Assembly: GCA_020436025.1 (NCBI GenBank)
Contig: JAGQYP010000026.1
Coordinates: 1 to 50,395, forward strand
Direction of reading: 5' to 3'
DNA length: 50,395 nt
Source of the DNA: Crocinitomicaceae bacterium
GTDB lineage: Bacteria; Bacteroidota; Bacteroidia; Flavobacteriales_D; Crocinitomicaceae
Shown here: one piece after another, positions 32,301 to 39,978 of the stretch
Numbering within the stretch: the first letter of the stretch is position 1
How the letters are laid out: each line of letters begins with the position of its first letter
Program-made: the position numbers and the translations under genes
Notes under the pieces: model-generated
Told to the model about the DNA's origin: nothing
Databases searched by the model: none
Seen by the model: only the letters and a program-made list of their open reading frames with translations

Positions 32301-34786
32301 CTCCAACTATTTCTTGGCTGGCTCCAATTAATTCAAATGATTCAATTGTTACCGTTACTCAACCTGGAACCTATTATTTACAAGTGTCTCAATGTGGATT
32401 TACTGTGACAGACAGTATTACAATTACAAATGCCAACATCACATCAGAAATCACCCTTTTGTCCGATTCAATTATTTGTCCGGGTGACACGGCAGTGCTC
32501 ATGGCAAATTCTGGAATGGCAGTTTATGAGTGGACTCCAGCTTTTTATGGACAAACACTTCAAACAGGTCAGGCAGGAGAATATGTTGTGACGATTACAG
32601 ATGGAGCTACAGGTTGTACAGCGACTTCAGATACGGTCACCATATCTTATTTTTCAGGAGGAATAGTACCTGATGTCCAGTCGCATACAGTTTGTTTTGG
32701 GGATAGTGTATTGCTAATTAATTCAAACACTGATGTAATAACGCAATGGTTTGTAAATGATTCAATAACATCTTCTTTTCATACTGGAGATTCACTTTGG
32801 ATATATAATATTACTCAGGATACAATTGTGTATGTAGAGAATTACGATACAAGTTGTACCAGTAATAGAATTCCGGTTCAAATTAATCTAAGTGCAGCAA
32901 CCTTTCCTCCCATAATACTGGGAAATACAACCTACTGTACAGGGGTAAATATTAGTCTTGTCGCTTCTCCAGCTATAAATGGGTTTAATTATTCCTGGAT
33001 GAGCCCAAATGGGACAAATAACACCCAAAATCAAGTCAACTATTTTTCCGTTGACACCAGTGATTCAGGGTACTATTCATTAACCATTTCAGATGGAATA
33101 TGCTCTTCAACCGATAGTGTTTATATTAATGTATTGGCACCTCCGGTAGTAGATATTTTGGAGGACACGATTTATAAATGTTTTTCAGATACAGTTACAC
33201 TTCATGCTTCTGGAAATTACCAAACGATTATATGGAATACAGGTGCTCAAACAGATTCAATTTCCGTCATTATTCCTGGTATTTATACCGTAAATGTTTG
33301 GGATGCAAATGGTTGTCAGTCAATTAAAGATACAGCATTTGTATTCAATTATTTCACACCAACAGTTCAGTATACAGATACAAATATTTGCCTTGGAGAT
33401 AGTTTGTTTTATGTTCCAGACACCAACGCTCTGTTTAGCTGGTATGTTCAACTTGATTCTATTTTTAGTGTAGATTCCATTTTAGCAACTCCTCCTTTAT
33501 ATTTTGATATGGGGTTTGTAGGAGTACTCACTGATTCAAACGGATGTGAAAACACAGTAGAAATTCTTGATGTAACTGTAACACAAGCGAATGGAGCTCC
33601 TCAAATTTTTGGAGACTCCTCCGCATGTTTAGGCGAAAACATCCTGCTTCAAGCAGCTATTTTTGGAGGCGCATCGTATGAATGGGAATTTAATGGAAAT
33701 GTAATTTCTACTTCCTCAACAGTTGCTATTCCAAATGCCAATTATCAGGATACAGGAACTTATACTTTAACTATTTCAGGTATTACTTGTATCTATTCGC
33801 AAGCATCCATAAACATTTTTGTGCATCAACCACCTCTTGCACCATTTATTTCCGGGCAATCAGAATATTGTCCGGGAGATAGCATTATTTTGAATTCAAC
33901 CAGTTTAACGGATTCAGTGTATTGGGTGGTTCCAAATTCAGGTATTTACCCTACGGATACTTTAATAATAACATCAGCAACATTCTATTATACTGGAGAA
34001 TATTTGCTTTATGCGGTGGATTCAAACAATTGTATTTCTGAACCAGATACGTTCGATGTTCAGGTGCACTCTTTACCCCAAATGCCAGTATTGAACTCAT
34101 CTATGTATTGCGTTGGAGATACCATTGAATTGGTGACCTCAACTTCCTATTCGAATGTGAGTTTTAACTGGTCAGATTCCAATGGACCAATAAGTAATGC
34201 TGATACTTTAGTTATCTTTTCTGCAGATAGTTTGAATACAGGCTCTTATACATTGGAAATAATAGATTCAAACAATTGCACTATTTCAAATACCACATGG
34301 GTTCAAGTGAATAATTATCCGGTAGTGGATCTTGGATCAGATACTTTAACAGTTTGTGTGGAAGATATACCTGGAGTGGAATTAGAAGTCAACGCAGGAT
34401 ATGAATTCTACCAATGGCAAGATGGTTCGGGTGATTATTTTATAAGCATCCAGGATTCAGGATTGCACTATGTTTCAGCTGCAATAGGAAATTGTTGGGC
34501 AAGTGATTCAACGTATATTATTTTAGATACTTGTACCATAGTTTATCTGGCTCCAAATGTGATTACACCAAACGGAGATGGAATTAATGATGAATTCTTT
34601 GTAGATTTTGAATTCAATAGCATGACCATTATCAATAGATGGGGTGATGTTATTTTTGAAACAACTGATATGAATGAGCATTGGAATGGCACAGATAAAT
34701 CCGGCAAACCTGTATCTGCAGGAGTCTATTTCTATGTTATCGATGCGGAAAAACTGGTGAAAGGCAATGTTCAAGTCGTGAAATAA
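29369..34786 (+). CDS. giant T9SS type-B cargo: beta-propeller plus tandem Ig-like repeats
   Basis: 1805 residues, signal peptide 1-20 (..VPLFSQ). Residues about 30-440 contain at least seven SBBP-like blades with D-x-x-G-N-I-Y-x-T-G-x motifs (VETDASGNIYTTGY, LELDNNGNIYVTGY, ITMDASGNIYLAGTF), a predicted beta-propeller. The remainder to about 1700 is a chain of Ig-like domains, each opening with a Cys-Pro/Leu-Gly-Asp type motif (ICPGDTAVLMA, YCPGDSIILNS) and a W-x-P or W-x-G strand, about 80-90 residues per unit. The end, from VITPNGDGINDEF (about 1731) through INRWGDVIFET and GVYFYVID, is the gliding-motility-associated (CHU_C, T9SS type B) sorting domain, so the protein is probably a surface filament or adhesin. 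Confidence 0.85.
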   Translation: MKNLYLLICCTLYFVPLFSQNWMNSAGSLYHDESYDVETDASGNIYTTGYTTSQSVFGGSLTINTNGFSDVYVSKSDPNGNFLWVKVFGGAMADRGYDLELDNNGNIYVTGYYQGTAQFDSFVITSNGSQDIFVAKLNNQGDVLWVKSEGGPSGDTGYGITVDGSGNVIATGQFKGTANIGPNNFSSALNPTTGLPEFDIFVSKYDANGNDLWSIQGSAKYDDRGLAIKTDANDNILVTGQFSDTLTIAGSTHNNTIYNAGMLLKLDPSGNEVWFKRMGAVQTLVYDLEIDDQNNIFITGDFQGQLMILNTNGIPSFLSGNYQYRIFLIKFNEAGDVVWMTKDDSDSEVSSKAITMDASGNIYLAGTFKCVMNTYADELGEGYFNSVGFNDVFIAKFNSSGTRDWMRQYGGPYDDYCSGIAINQVDKPIISGGYTEFFNYPRGGNFAYFNGVNNQYGSPVSQNGCTPVAYYDYLNARGNKDIFVGNPVDLNISHYYYYQYTTSCGLTSEPCILLTCPDTVEFCYEGGISIASKTPNNGRYAHTINSSTQNDHPGPFFNYLWNTGSTDLSIQIGTGGSGTYWVESNRIDGCNQYIDSVEVIIHDLPNLPVLSDNFGINSLTPAPYNDITVCQDTVTTWINGLDSNLTLIYETPAGTFNDTLPHDFTTSGLYTVKVVDSNSCVNFDKFNITIEAPQADTLVPYVLFSNDTVCEGDKIYYVIADSISNPTGIYTPFCSSALLVPNGPCLNFNILPSTTGWYYVNKTIVLGYSNSCGTASISYQVVDSIYITVLARPTANYSVSGDPLLCPGDEVQVWTSDTISGFTWSGFGISGINSAGDTISVSLDGIYAYGGTLVDSVTGCSKNFSKSFTVNYKSAAHIVSNSPDNIICPNDSILLTCTDPAITYTWIGPLGNTIGNTQSIYADIPGFYHCIILDLDSCILTSNSIELKEYNTPYIIPEPGTELCHNGAIQLTAFYSGSPTISWLAPINSNDSIVTVTQPGTYYLQVSQCGFTVTDSITITNANITSEITLLSDSIICPGDTAVLMANSGMAVYEWTPAFYGQTLQTGQAGEYVVTITDGATGCTATSDTVTISYFSGGIVPDVQSHTVCFGDSVLLINSNTDVITQWFVNDSITSSFHTGDSLWIYNITQDTIVYVENYDTSCTSNRIPVQINLSAATFPPIILGNTTYCTGVNISLVASPAINGFNYSWMSPNGTNNTQNQVNYFSVDTSDSGYYSLTISDGICSSTDSVYINVLAPPVVDILEDTIYKCFSDTVTLHASGNYQTIIWNTGAQTDSISVIIPGIYTVNVWDANGCQSIKDTAFVFNYFTPTVQYTDTNICLGDSLFYVPDTNALFSWYVQLDSIFSVDSILATPPLYFDMGFVGVLTDSNGCENTVEILDVTVTQANGAPQIFGDSSACLGENILLQAAIFGGASYEWEFNGNVISTSSTVAIPNANYQDTGTYTLTISGITCIYSQASINIFVHQPPLAPFISGQSEYCPGDSIILNSTSLTDSVYWVVPNSGIYPTDTLIITSATFYYTGEYLLYAVDSNNCISEPDTFDVQVHSLPQMPVLNSSMYCVGDTIELVTSTSYSNVSFNWSDSNGPISNADTLVIFSADSLNTGSYTLEIIDSNNCTISNTTWVQVNNYPVVDLGSDTLTVCVEDIPGVELEVNAGYEFYQWQDGSGDYFISIQDSGLHYVSAAIGNCWASDSTYIILDTCTIVYLAPNVITPNGDGINDEFFVDFEFNSMTIINRWGDVIFETTDMNEHWNGTDKSGKPVSAGVYFYVIDAEKLVKGNVQVVK

Positions 34787-34862
34787 TCCACATTCTTATG
34801 AACGGGAAGCCGGGTGTTAACAATTTTTGAAATCTTCAAATTTCGAAGTCTTCAAATTCCAC

Positions 34863-34870
34863 TACTTTTG
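34863..34870 (+). promoter_or_regulatory. -7 box of purD
   Basis: TACTTTTG, perfect TAnnTTTG; a TTTC at 34841-34844 lies 18 bases upstream and may be the -33 box. ATG is at 34892. Confidence 0.45.
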
Positions 34871-34891
34871 TCAAAAAATTATTTAAAGTAA

Positions 34892-36163
34892 ATGGACGTA
34901 TTAGTACTTGGATCTGGAGGAAGAGAACATGCCCTAGCATGGAAAATCGCTCAAAGTTCACAATTAGACAAACTTTTCATCGCTCCTGGAAATGCAGGAA
35001 CCAAAGAAGTTGGAACCAATGTCAACATTAAAGTGGACGACTTTGAAGGGATCAAGGATTTTGTAATCAAGGAAGGTATTGATATGGTTATTGTCGGACC
35101 CGAAGATCCTCTGGTAAATGGAATTCACGATTTTTTCCTGGCAAATAAGGAAATTGCTCACGTTCCCGTGATTGGTCCAAAGAAATTTGCTGCTCAGTTA
35201 GAAGGCTCCAAAGATTTTTCAAAGCAGTTCATGAAAAGACACAAAATCCCAACTGCAAAATACGGAACATTTACAGCTGAAAATATAGATGAAGGTTATC
35301 AGTTTCTGGAGAAATTAAAACCACCTTTTGTTTTGAAAGCGGACGGATTGGCTGCAGGAAAAGGAGTTTTAATTCTGGACAAACTCGCAGACGCCAAAAA
35401 AGAACTTTACAGTATGATCCATGAAAACAAGTTTGGATCTGCCGGTGCTTCTGTAGTTATTGAGGAATTTTTGAAAGGAATCGAATTATCAGTTTTCATT
35501 CTATGTGATGGAAAATCCTATAAGATTTTACCTGAAGCGAAAGATTATAAAAGAATTGGAGAAGGAGATACAGGTTTAAATACGGGTGGAATGGGAGCTA
35601 TTTCTCCAGTGCCATTTGCCAATACCACCTTCATGGACAAGGTCGAAAATCAGATTATTATTCCTGTTGTAAAGGGACTAGTTGCCGATAATATCGATTA
35701 TCAGGGATTCCTTTTCATTGGGCTGATGAATGTGAAGGGAGACCCATACGTGATTGAATTCAATTGCAGAATGGGTGATCCGGAAACAGAAGTGGTGATG
35801 CCACGATTGAGATCCGATATTTTAGATCTTTTTGATGGAATTGCTACCAGAACTTTGTCTGAAAGAGACATCGATATTGATGAAAGAACTGCCACGACTG
35901 TCATGATGGTTTCCGGAGGATATCCTGGGGATTATCAAAAAGGAAAGAAAATTACAGGATTGAATCAAGTAAAAGAAAGTATGGTTTTTCATGCGGGAAC
36001 TATTGCCGACGGACCTGTAGTAACTACAAATGGAGGTCGTGTTTTGGCCGTGACTTCCTATGGTAAAAATCTGGATGCTGCTTTGACAAGATCTTATGAG
36101 AACCTAGAAAAGCTTGATTTTGAAGGCGCTTATTATCGCAAAGACATCGGATTTGATCTTTAA
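34892..36163 (+). CDS. purD: phosphoribosylamine-glycine ligase
   Basis: 423 residues, full length. ATP-dependent ligation of glycine to phosphoribosylamine, second step of purine synthesis. The N domain has LVLGSGGREHALAWKI and FIAPGNAGT; the ATP-grasp domain has PFVLKADGLAAGKGV, VVIEEFLKGIELSVF, DYKRIGEGDTGLNTGGMG and EFNCRMGDPETEVVMPRL. The C domain ends SYENLEKLDFEGAYYRKDIG. It lies alone rather than in a pur operon and is followed 46 bases later by the CNNM/CBS gene. Confidence 0.96.
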   Translation: MDVLVLGSGGREHALAWKIAQSSQLDKLFIAPGNAGTKEVGTNVNIKVDDFEGIKDFVIKEGIDMVIVGPEDPLVNGIHDFFLANKEIAHVPVIGPKKFAAQLEGSKDFSKQFMKRHKIPTAKYGTFTAENIDEGYQFLEKLKPPFVLKADGLAAGKGVLILDKLADAKKELYSMIHENKFGSAGASVVIEEFLKGIELSVFILCDGKSYKILPEAKDYKRIGEGDTGLNTGGMGAISPVPFANTTFMDKVENQIIIPVVKGLVADNIDYQGFLFIGLMNVKGDPYVIEFNCRMGDPETEVVMPRLRSDILDLFDGIATRTLSERDIDIDERTATTVMMVSGGYPGDYQKGKKITGLNQVKESMVFHAGTIADGPVVTTNGGRVLAVTSYGKNLDAALTRSYENLEKLDFEGAYYRKDIGFDL

Positions 36164-36209
36164 AAAGTGAAATTTAATCAGTATCTTGCCCTCTCTTAGT
36201 GACTAGTCC

Positions 36210-37481
36210 ATGGACGATTATTTTCAGAGTGTCTTAATCATCATAACATCCATTTTATTTTCCGGATTCTTTTCAGGAATGGAGATTGCTTTTATTTCGG
36301 CCAATAAATTGCAAATTGAAATTGATCGAAATAAGGGGACTTTACCGGCCAGAATTATTGCTAGATTCTCCTCCAATCCATCCGAATTTATTTCATCCGT
36401 TTTATTGGGGAATAATATTGCTCTGGTAATCTATGGTTTGTACACGGCTTATATTCTGGAGCCATTCATTGTTAAAAACATTTCAGACATCGGTTGGTTG
36501 GTCTTATTGATTCAAACCATCATCTCCACTTTGTTGATTCTGATTACAGGAGAATTTTTACCTAAGGCATTTTTTAGAATCAACCCTAATAGAATATTAA
36601 AAATCGGAGCAATTCCTTTATTGGTAACCTACTATATCCTTTGGTTGCCTACCAAGTTTACCATGCTTGTATCAAAAGGAATCTTCGCCATTTTTAATGT
36701 GACTGTTGAAAAGGAACAGGACACATTTACCAAAGTGGATCTCGGGCATTTCCTGCAAAACGTAAATGAAAGAATGGACGATGAGGTGGAATTGGATCAC
36801 GAAATTCAAATCCTCCAAAATGCCTTGGATTTCCGAAAGGTAAAAGCAAGAGATTGCATGATTCCAAGAACCGAAATCGAAGCAATTGAGGTGGAGTCAA
36901 GCATTGAAGATCTTAAAAAACAGTTTATAGAATCTGGCTATTCCAAGATACTGGTTTATCGGGATTCGATTGACAATATTATTGGGTTTACTAGAACTTT
37001 TGACCTGTTTGATAACCCTACTAAAATTACCAAAATCATTTCTCCGATTTCCCTTGTCCCGGAAGCCATGCGTGCTAGTGAAATTCTGGAAAAATTTATT
37101 GAAGAGAAGAGAAATATTGCGGTTGTTATTGACGAATACGGTGGGACTTCCGGAATTTTGACAATTGAAGATGTGATCGAAGAAATTTTCGGTGAAATCG
37201 AAGACGAATACGACACAGAAGATCACGTTGAAAAGCAACTCGACGAAAACACTTTTGTCTTTTCTGCTCGAATGGAAGTGGATCTAATCAACGAAAAATA
37301 CAATCTTAAACTTCCTGAAGATGAGGAATATGACACACTTGGAGGAATGGTTTTTCACCACATGGAAAAGATCCCAATTCAAGGTGAAAATTTTACGATT
37401 TCCAACTTCAAATTTACGGTGATGAAAGCCTCCGAAACACGTGTAGAGTTGGTTAAAATTCAACTGTTGGAAGACCAATAA
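36210..37481 (+). CDS. CNNM/CBS membrane protein, hemolysin C (TlyC/CorC) family
   Basis: 423 residues. Four hydrophobic segments in the first 160 residues form a CNNM (DUF21) domain, with GFFSGMEIAFISANK at its start and GEFLPKAFFRINP in the middle. Two CBS domains follow (MIPRTEIEAIEV..., VIDEYGGTSGILTIEDVIEE), then a CorC_HlyC transporter-associated domain to the end. Proteins of this family act in Mg2+/Co2+ homeostasis; the Bacteroidota gliding protein GldE has the same architecture, and either assignment is possible. True hemolytic activity is not implied. A weak promoter (TATCTTGC) lies upstream. Confidence 0.8.
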   Translation: MDDYFQSVLIIITSILFSGFFSGMEIAFISANKLQIEIDRNKGTLPARIIARFSSNPSEFISSVLLGNNIALVIYGLYTAYILEPFIVKNISDIGWLVLLIQTIISTLLILITGEFLPKAFFRINPNRILKIGAIPLLVTYYILWLPTKFTMLVSKGIFAIFNVTVEKEQDTFTKVDLGHFLQNVNERMDDEVELDHEIQILQNALDFRKVKARDCMIPRTEIEAIEVESSIEDLKKQFIESGYSKILVYRDSIDNIIGFTRTFDLFDNPTKITKIISPISLVPEAMRASEILEKFIEEKRNIAVVIDEYGGTSGILTIEDVIEEIFGEIEDEYDTEDHVEKQLDENTFVFSARMEVDLINEKYNLKLPEDEEYDTLGGMVFHHMEKIPIQGENFTISNFKFTVMKASETRVELVKIQLLEDQ

Positions 37482-37512
37482 ATTCAGACCAATTAATCTA
37501 TTTTAAAAAGTC

Positions 37513-37543
37513 TTTTTATTTTCGCGCACTATCCGTATATTCG
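37513..37543 (+). promoter_or_regulatory. promoter of the PpiD-like gene
   Basis: TTTT (37513-37516) and TATATTCG (37536-37543, one mismatch to TAnnTTTG), 19 bases apart, 22 bases before the ATG. Confidence 0.35.
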
Positions 37544-37565
37544 CAACCCAAAATTTATATTTAAA

Positions 37566-39722
37566 ATGGCGTTAATAGGAAAAATCAGAGCAAAATCAGG
37601 TTTAGCTGTAGGACTCGTTGGAGGGGCCTTGATTCTTTTCATTCTTGCAGATGCATTCAAAGGAATGTTTACTCCAGATGCTGAGGAATTTGTGCAGGCT
37701 AGTGTTTATGGAGAACCAGTGGACATGCAAAAAGTGAGTGAAACTACACAGCTGTTCATGAACAATGCTCAAATCAATGCTCGAAATGAGGGTCGTGAGA
37801 TGACTCCAGACGAAATATCCAGAATTAAAGAACAAGCTTTTCAAGAAGAAGTGAGAAAGATCATCATGGGGAAACAAATGGAGCTTTTAGGGATCCAGGT
37901 GAACTCAGAAGAATTGAACTTTTTGGTGAAAGGGGATGGAACTTTACCTCCTTGTCAGGATATTCAAAATATCTTTAGAGATAGTACAGGGAATTTTAAT
38001 ATTCAGGTATTGAACAACTTCTTGACTTCAACTTTGCCAAATCTTACTCCTGAACAACAAAAGGAGTGGCAAAATATTGAATCAAACATTCGTGATAACA
38101 GAATGACACAGAAATACGTGAATTTGGTTGCGAAGTCAATGTATGTGACCAATCTTGAAGCGAAAAGAAAATATGTTGCTCAAAACCAATACAAGCAAGT
38201 TCAATTTGTAGTAAAAAGATATTCTGATGAAATGTCTAACCCAGAAAATGAAGTTTCTGACGAAGAACTAAGATCGTATTACGAGGCACATAAAAATGAA
38301 AAGAAATACGAGCAAAAAATCGCTCGTAAGTTCAAATATGTAGACATTCCATTTTTACCATCTCAAGCGGATTACGATCGCTACCAAAGAAAAATGGAGA
38401 AGTTGAAAGTAGCTTTTGAAAAAACGGAAAACGATTCACTTTTCGTAGTGAACAATTCTGTTCGACCATTCTATAACAATAATTTAGGTTATTCTCCAGG
38501 TTTTTATGATCCTAGAAAACCAAATTTATATCCGATGGATTACACAGATTCCATTGTAGAAGGAAAAGTAGGTGCCGTTTTTGGTCCTTTTGAATGGGGA
38601 AATTCTTTGGCCATAGCAAAGATACTAGATTTCAATCAGTCCAAACAAATTGCTCATGTTAGACATATTTTGATTAAGAGTTCTGGACGTTCTGATGAAG
38701 AAGCAAAATTATTAGCTGATAGTATTTATTCAGTTATTAAAAGAAGAAATAATTTCATAGAAATGTGCACATCATTTTCTGAAGATAATCCTATGAATGT
38801 TGCCAAAGGAGGTGAATACAAATGGTTTACAGAAGATCAAATGGTAGCAGAATTTACAGAAGTTTCATTTAACAATCCAATTGGTTCAATTAATCTTGTT
38901 AAGACTTCTTATGGTTATCACATAGTTGAAGTATTAAATAGAAAATATGGTGCACCAGTTCTTGGAATTGTACAAAAAGAAGTTAAGCCAGGGGATGCTG
39001 CAAATGCTGCTGCAAAGGATAAAGCGTTAATGATCTCTAACAAATTGTACGAAAACAAAGCAATTTTCGATTCGATCGCTAAAGATTCTGGTTTGGTTGT
39101 TAAAGAGGGATTTGTAAATATTGAAAACCCAAAAATCTTCAATTTCAAAAAAGGTGAAAGCTCAGCTTTGAAATTTGTATTCAACGGTACTGCTTCAAAA
39201 ATGGATGTTTCTGGTCCGATTTTAACTGATGAGGGTGTTTATACGATTATCCAGTTAACTGAAATTATTGACGAAGGTGCTCCAGAGTTTGATGTTGTTA
39301 AAGATCAAATGAGATTTGAGGCTAAAAAGGACAAGATCGCTAAGAAATTTGTTCAAATGCTTTCTGGTAAAAATACGCTAGAAGAAGTTGCTCAGGCGGC
39401 GAATTCAGATATCAAAACTGTAAAAGTAAACTTTGAAAGCACCAATATTCAAGGTGTTGGAAATGAGCCAATCGTTGTAGGAGCCATCTGCTCAGGATTG
39501 AAAGAAGGGCAAATGACAGTTCCAATCGAAGGAAACACAGGTGTTTTTGTTGTGTTGGTAACCAATGTTGAAAATCCACAGGAAACCACAGATTACACAG
39601 CTCAAAAAGAAGAGTTGAAAGCTGCCATGATCCAAAACGTAAGTTCAAGAATCTATCAAGGATTGTTGGAAGATGCGGATCTTAAAGATGACAGAAAAAA
39701 GATTGAATTAGGAATCAAATAA
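37566..39722 (+). CDS. membrane-anchored peptidyl-prolyl isomerase, PpiD/SurA-like
   Basis: 718 residues. One N-terminal transmembrane helix (about 13-31, LAVGLVGGALILFILADAF) anchors it facing the periplasm. A SurA/PpiD N-terminal helical chaperone region follows (IKEQAFQEEVRKIIMGKQ). The rotamase (parvulin) domain starts at IAHVRHILIKSS (362) and ends near YGYHIVEVLN (about 455); the remainder is a second, degenerate parvulin-like region and a helical tail. It should assist folding of outer-membrane and secreted proteins, fitting the many T9SS cargoes nearby. Single gene with its own promoter and strong terminator. Confidence 0.9.
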   Translation: MALIGKIRAKSGLAVGLVGGALILFILADAFKGMFTPDAEEFVQASVYGEPVDMQKVSETTQLFMNNAQINARNEGREMTPDEISRIKEQAFQEEVRKIIMGKQMELLGIQVNSEELNFLVKGDGTLPPCQDIQNIFRDSTGNFNIQVLNNFLTSTLPNLTPEQQKEWQNIESNIRDNRMTQKYVNLVAKSMYVTNLEAKRKYVAQNQYKQVQFVVKRYSDEMSNPENEVSDEELRSYYEAHKNEKKYEQKIARKFKYVDIPFLPSQADYDRYQRKMEKLKVAFEKTENDSLFVVNNSVRPFYNNNLGYSPGFYDPRKPNLYPMDYTDSIVEGKVGAVFGPFEWGNSLAIAKILDFNQSKQIAHVRHILIKSSGRSDEEAKLLADSIYSVIKRRNNFIEMCTSFSEDNPMNVAKGGEYKWFTEDQMVAEFTEVSFNNPIGSINLVKTSYGYHIVEVLNRKYGAPVLGIVQKEVKPGDAANAAAKDKALMISNKLYENKAIFDSIAKDSGLVVKEGFVNIENPKIFNFKKGESSALKFVFNGTASKMDVSGPILTDEGVYTIIQLTEIIDEGAPEFDVVKDQMRFEAKKDKIAKKFVQMLSGKNTLEEVAQAANSDIKTVKVNFESTNIQGVGNEPIVVGAICSGLKEGQMTVPIEGNTGVFVVLVTNVENPQETTDYTAQKEELKAAMIQNVSSRIYQGLLEDADLKDDRKKIELGIK

Positions 39723-39751
39723 ACTAAATTCAATCAACACAAAATATAAAG

Positions 39752-39778
39752 AAAGGGATTCGAAAGAGTCCCTTTTTT
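39752..39778 (+). terminator. rho-independent terminator of the PpiD-like gene
   Basis: AAAGGGATTC / GAGTCCCTTT stem (with one G-U pair) capped by a GAAA tetraloop, followed by a T-run. Confidence 0.85.
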
Positions 39779-39780
39779 AG

Positions 39781-39978
39781 TTTTGAGTAGGGAGTAAGAG
39801 TAGGGAGCAAGAGTATTGAGCAACAGTAGTGATGGTTATAATTTGCATTCTACATTATCTCCCTAATGGTCGATGAGCTCGCTATCGAGCGGTTCTAAAC
39901 TTTAAATTCTACATTCTACATTATCTCCTTATCAGTCGATGAGCTCGCTATCGCTCGGTTCTAAACTCTACACTCATT
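39781..39978. repeat. intergenic repeat cluster with two 66-bp tandem units, reaching into the cyclase 3' end
   Basis: GGGAGTAAGAGTAGGGAGCAAG-type units (from 39790) lead into two copies of a 66-base unit (39847-39912 and 39913-39978). Each has ATTCTACATTATCTCC, then GTCGATGAGCTCGCTATCG and GGTTCTAAACT. The cyclase stop codon (TAG, 39961-39963 on the - strand) lies inside the second unit. Confidence 0.7.
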
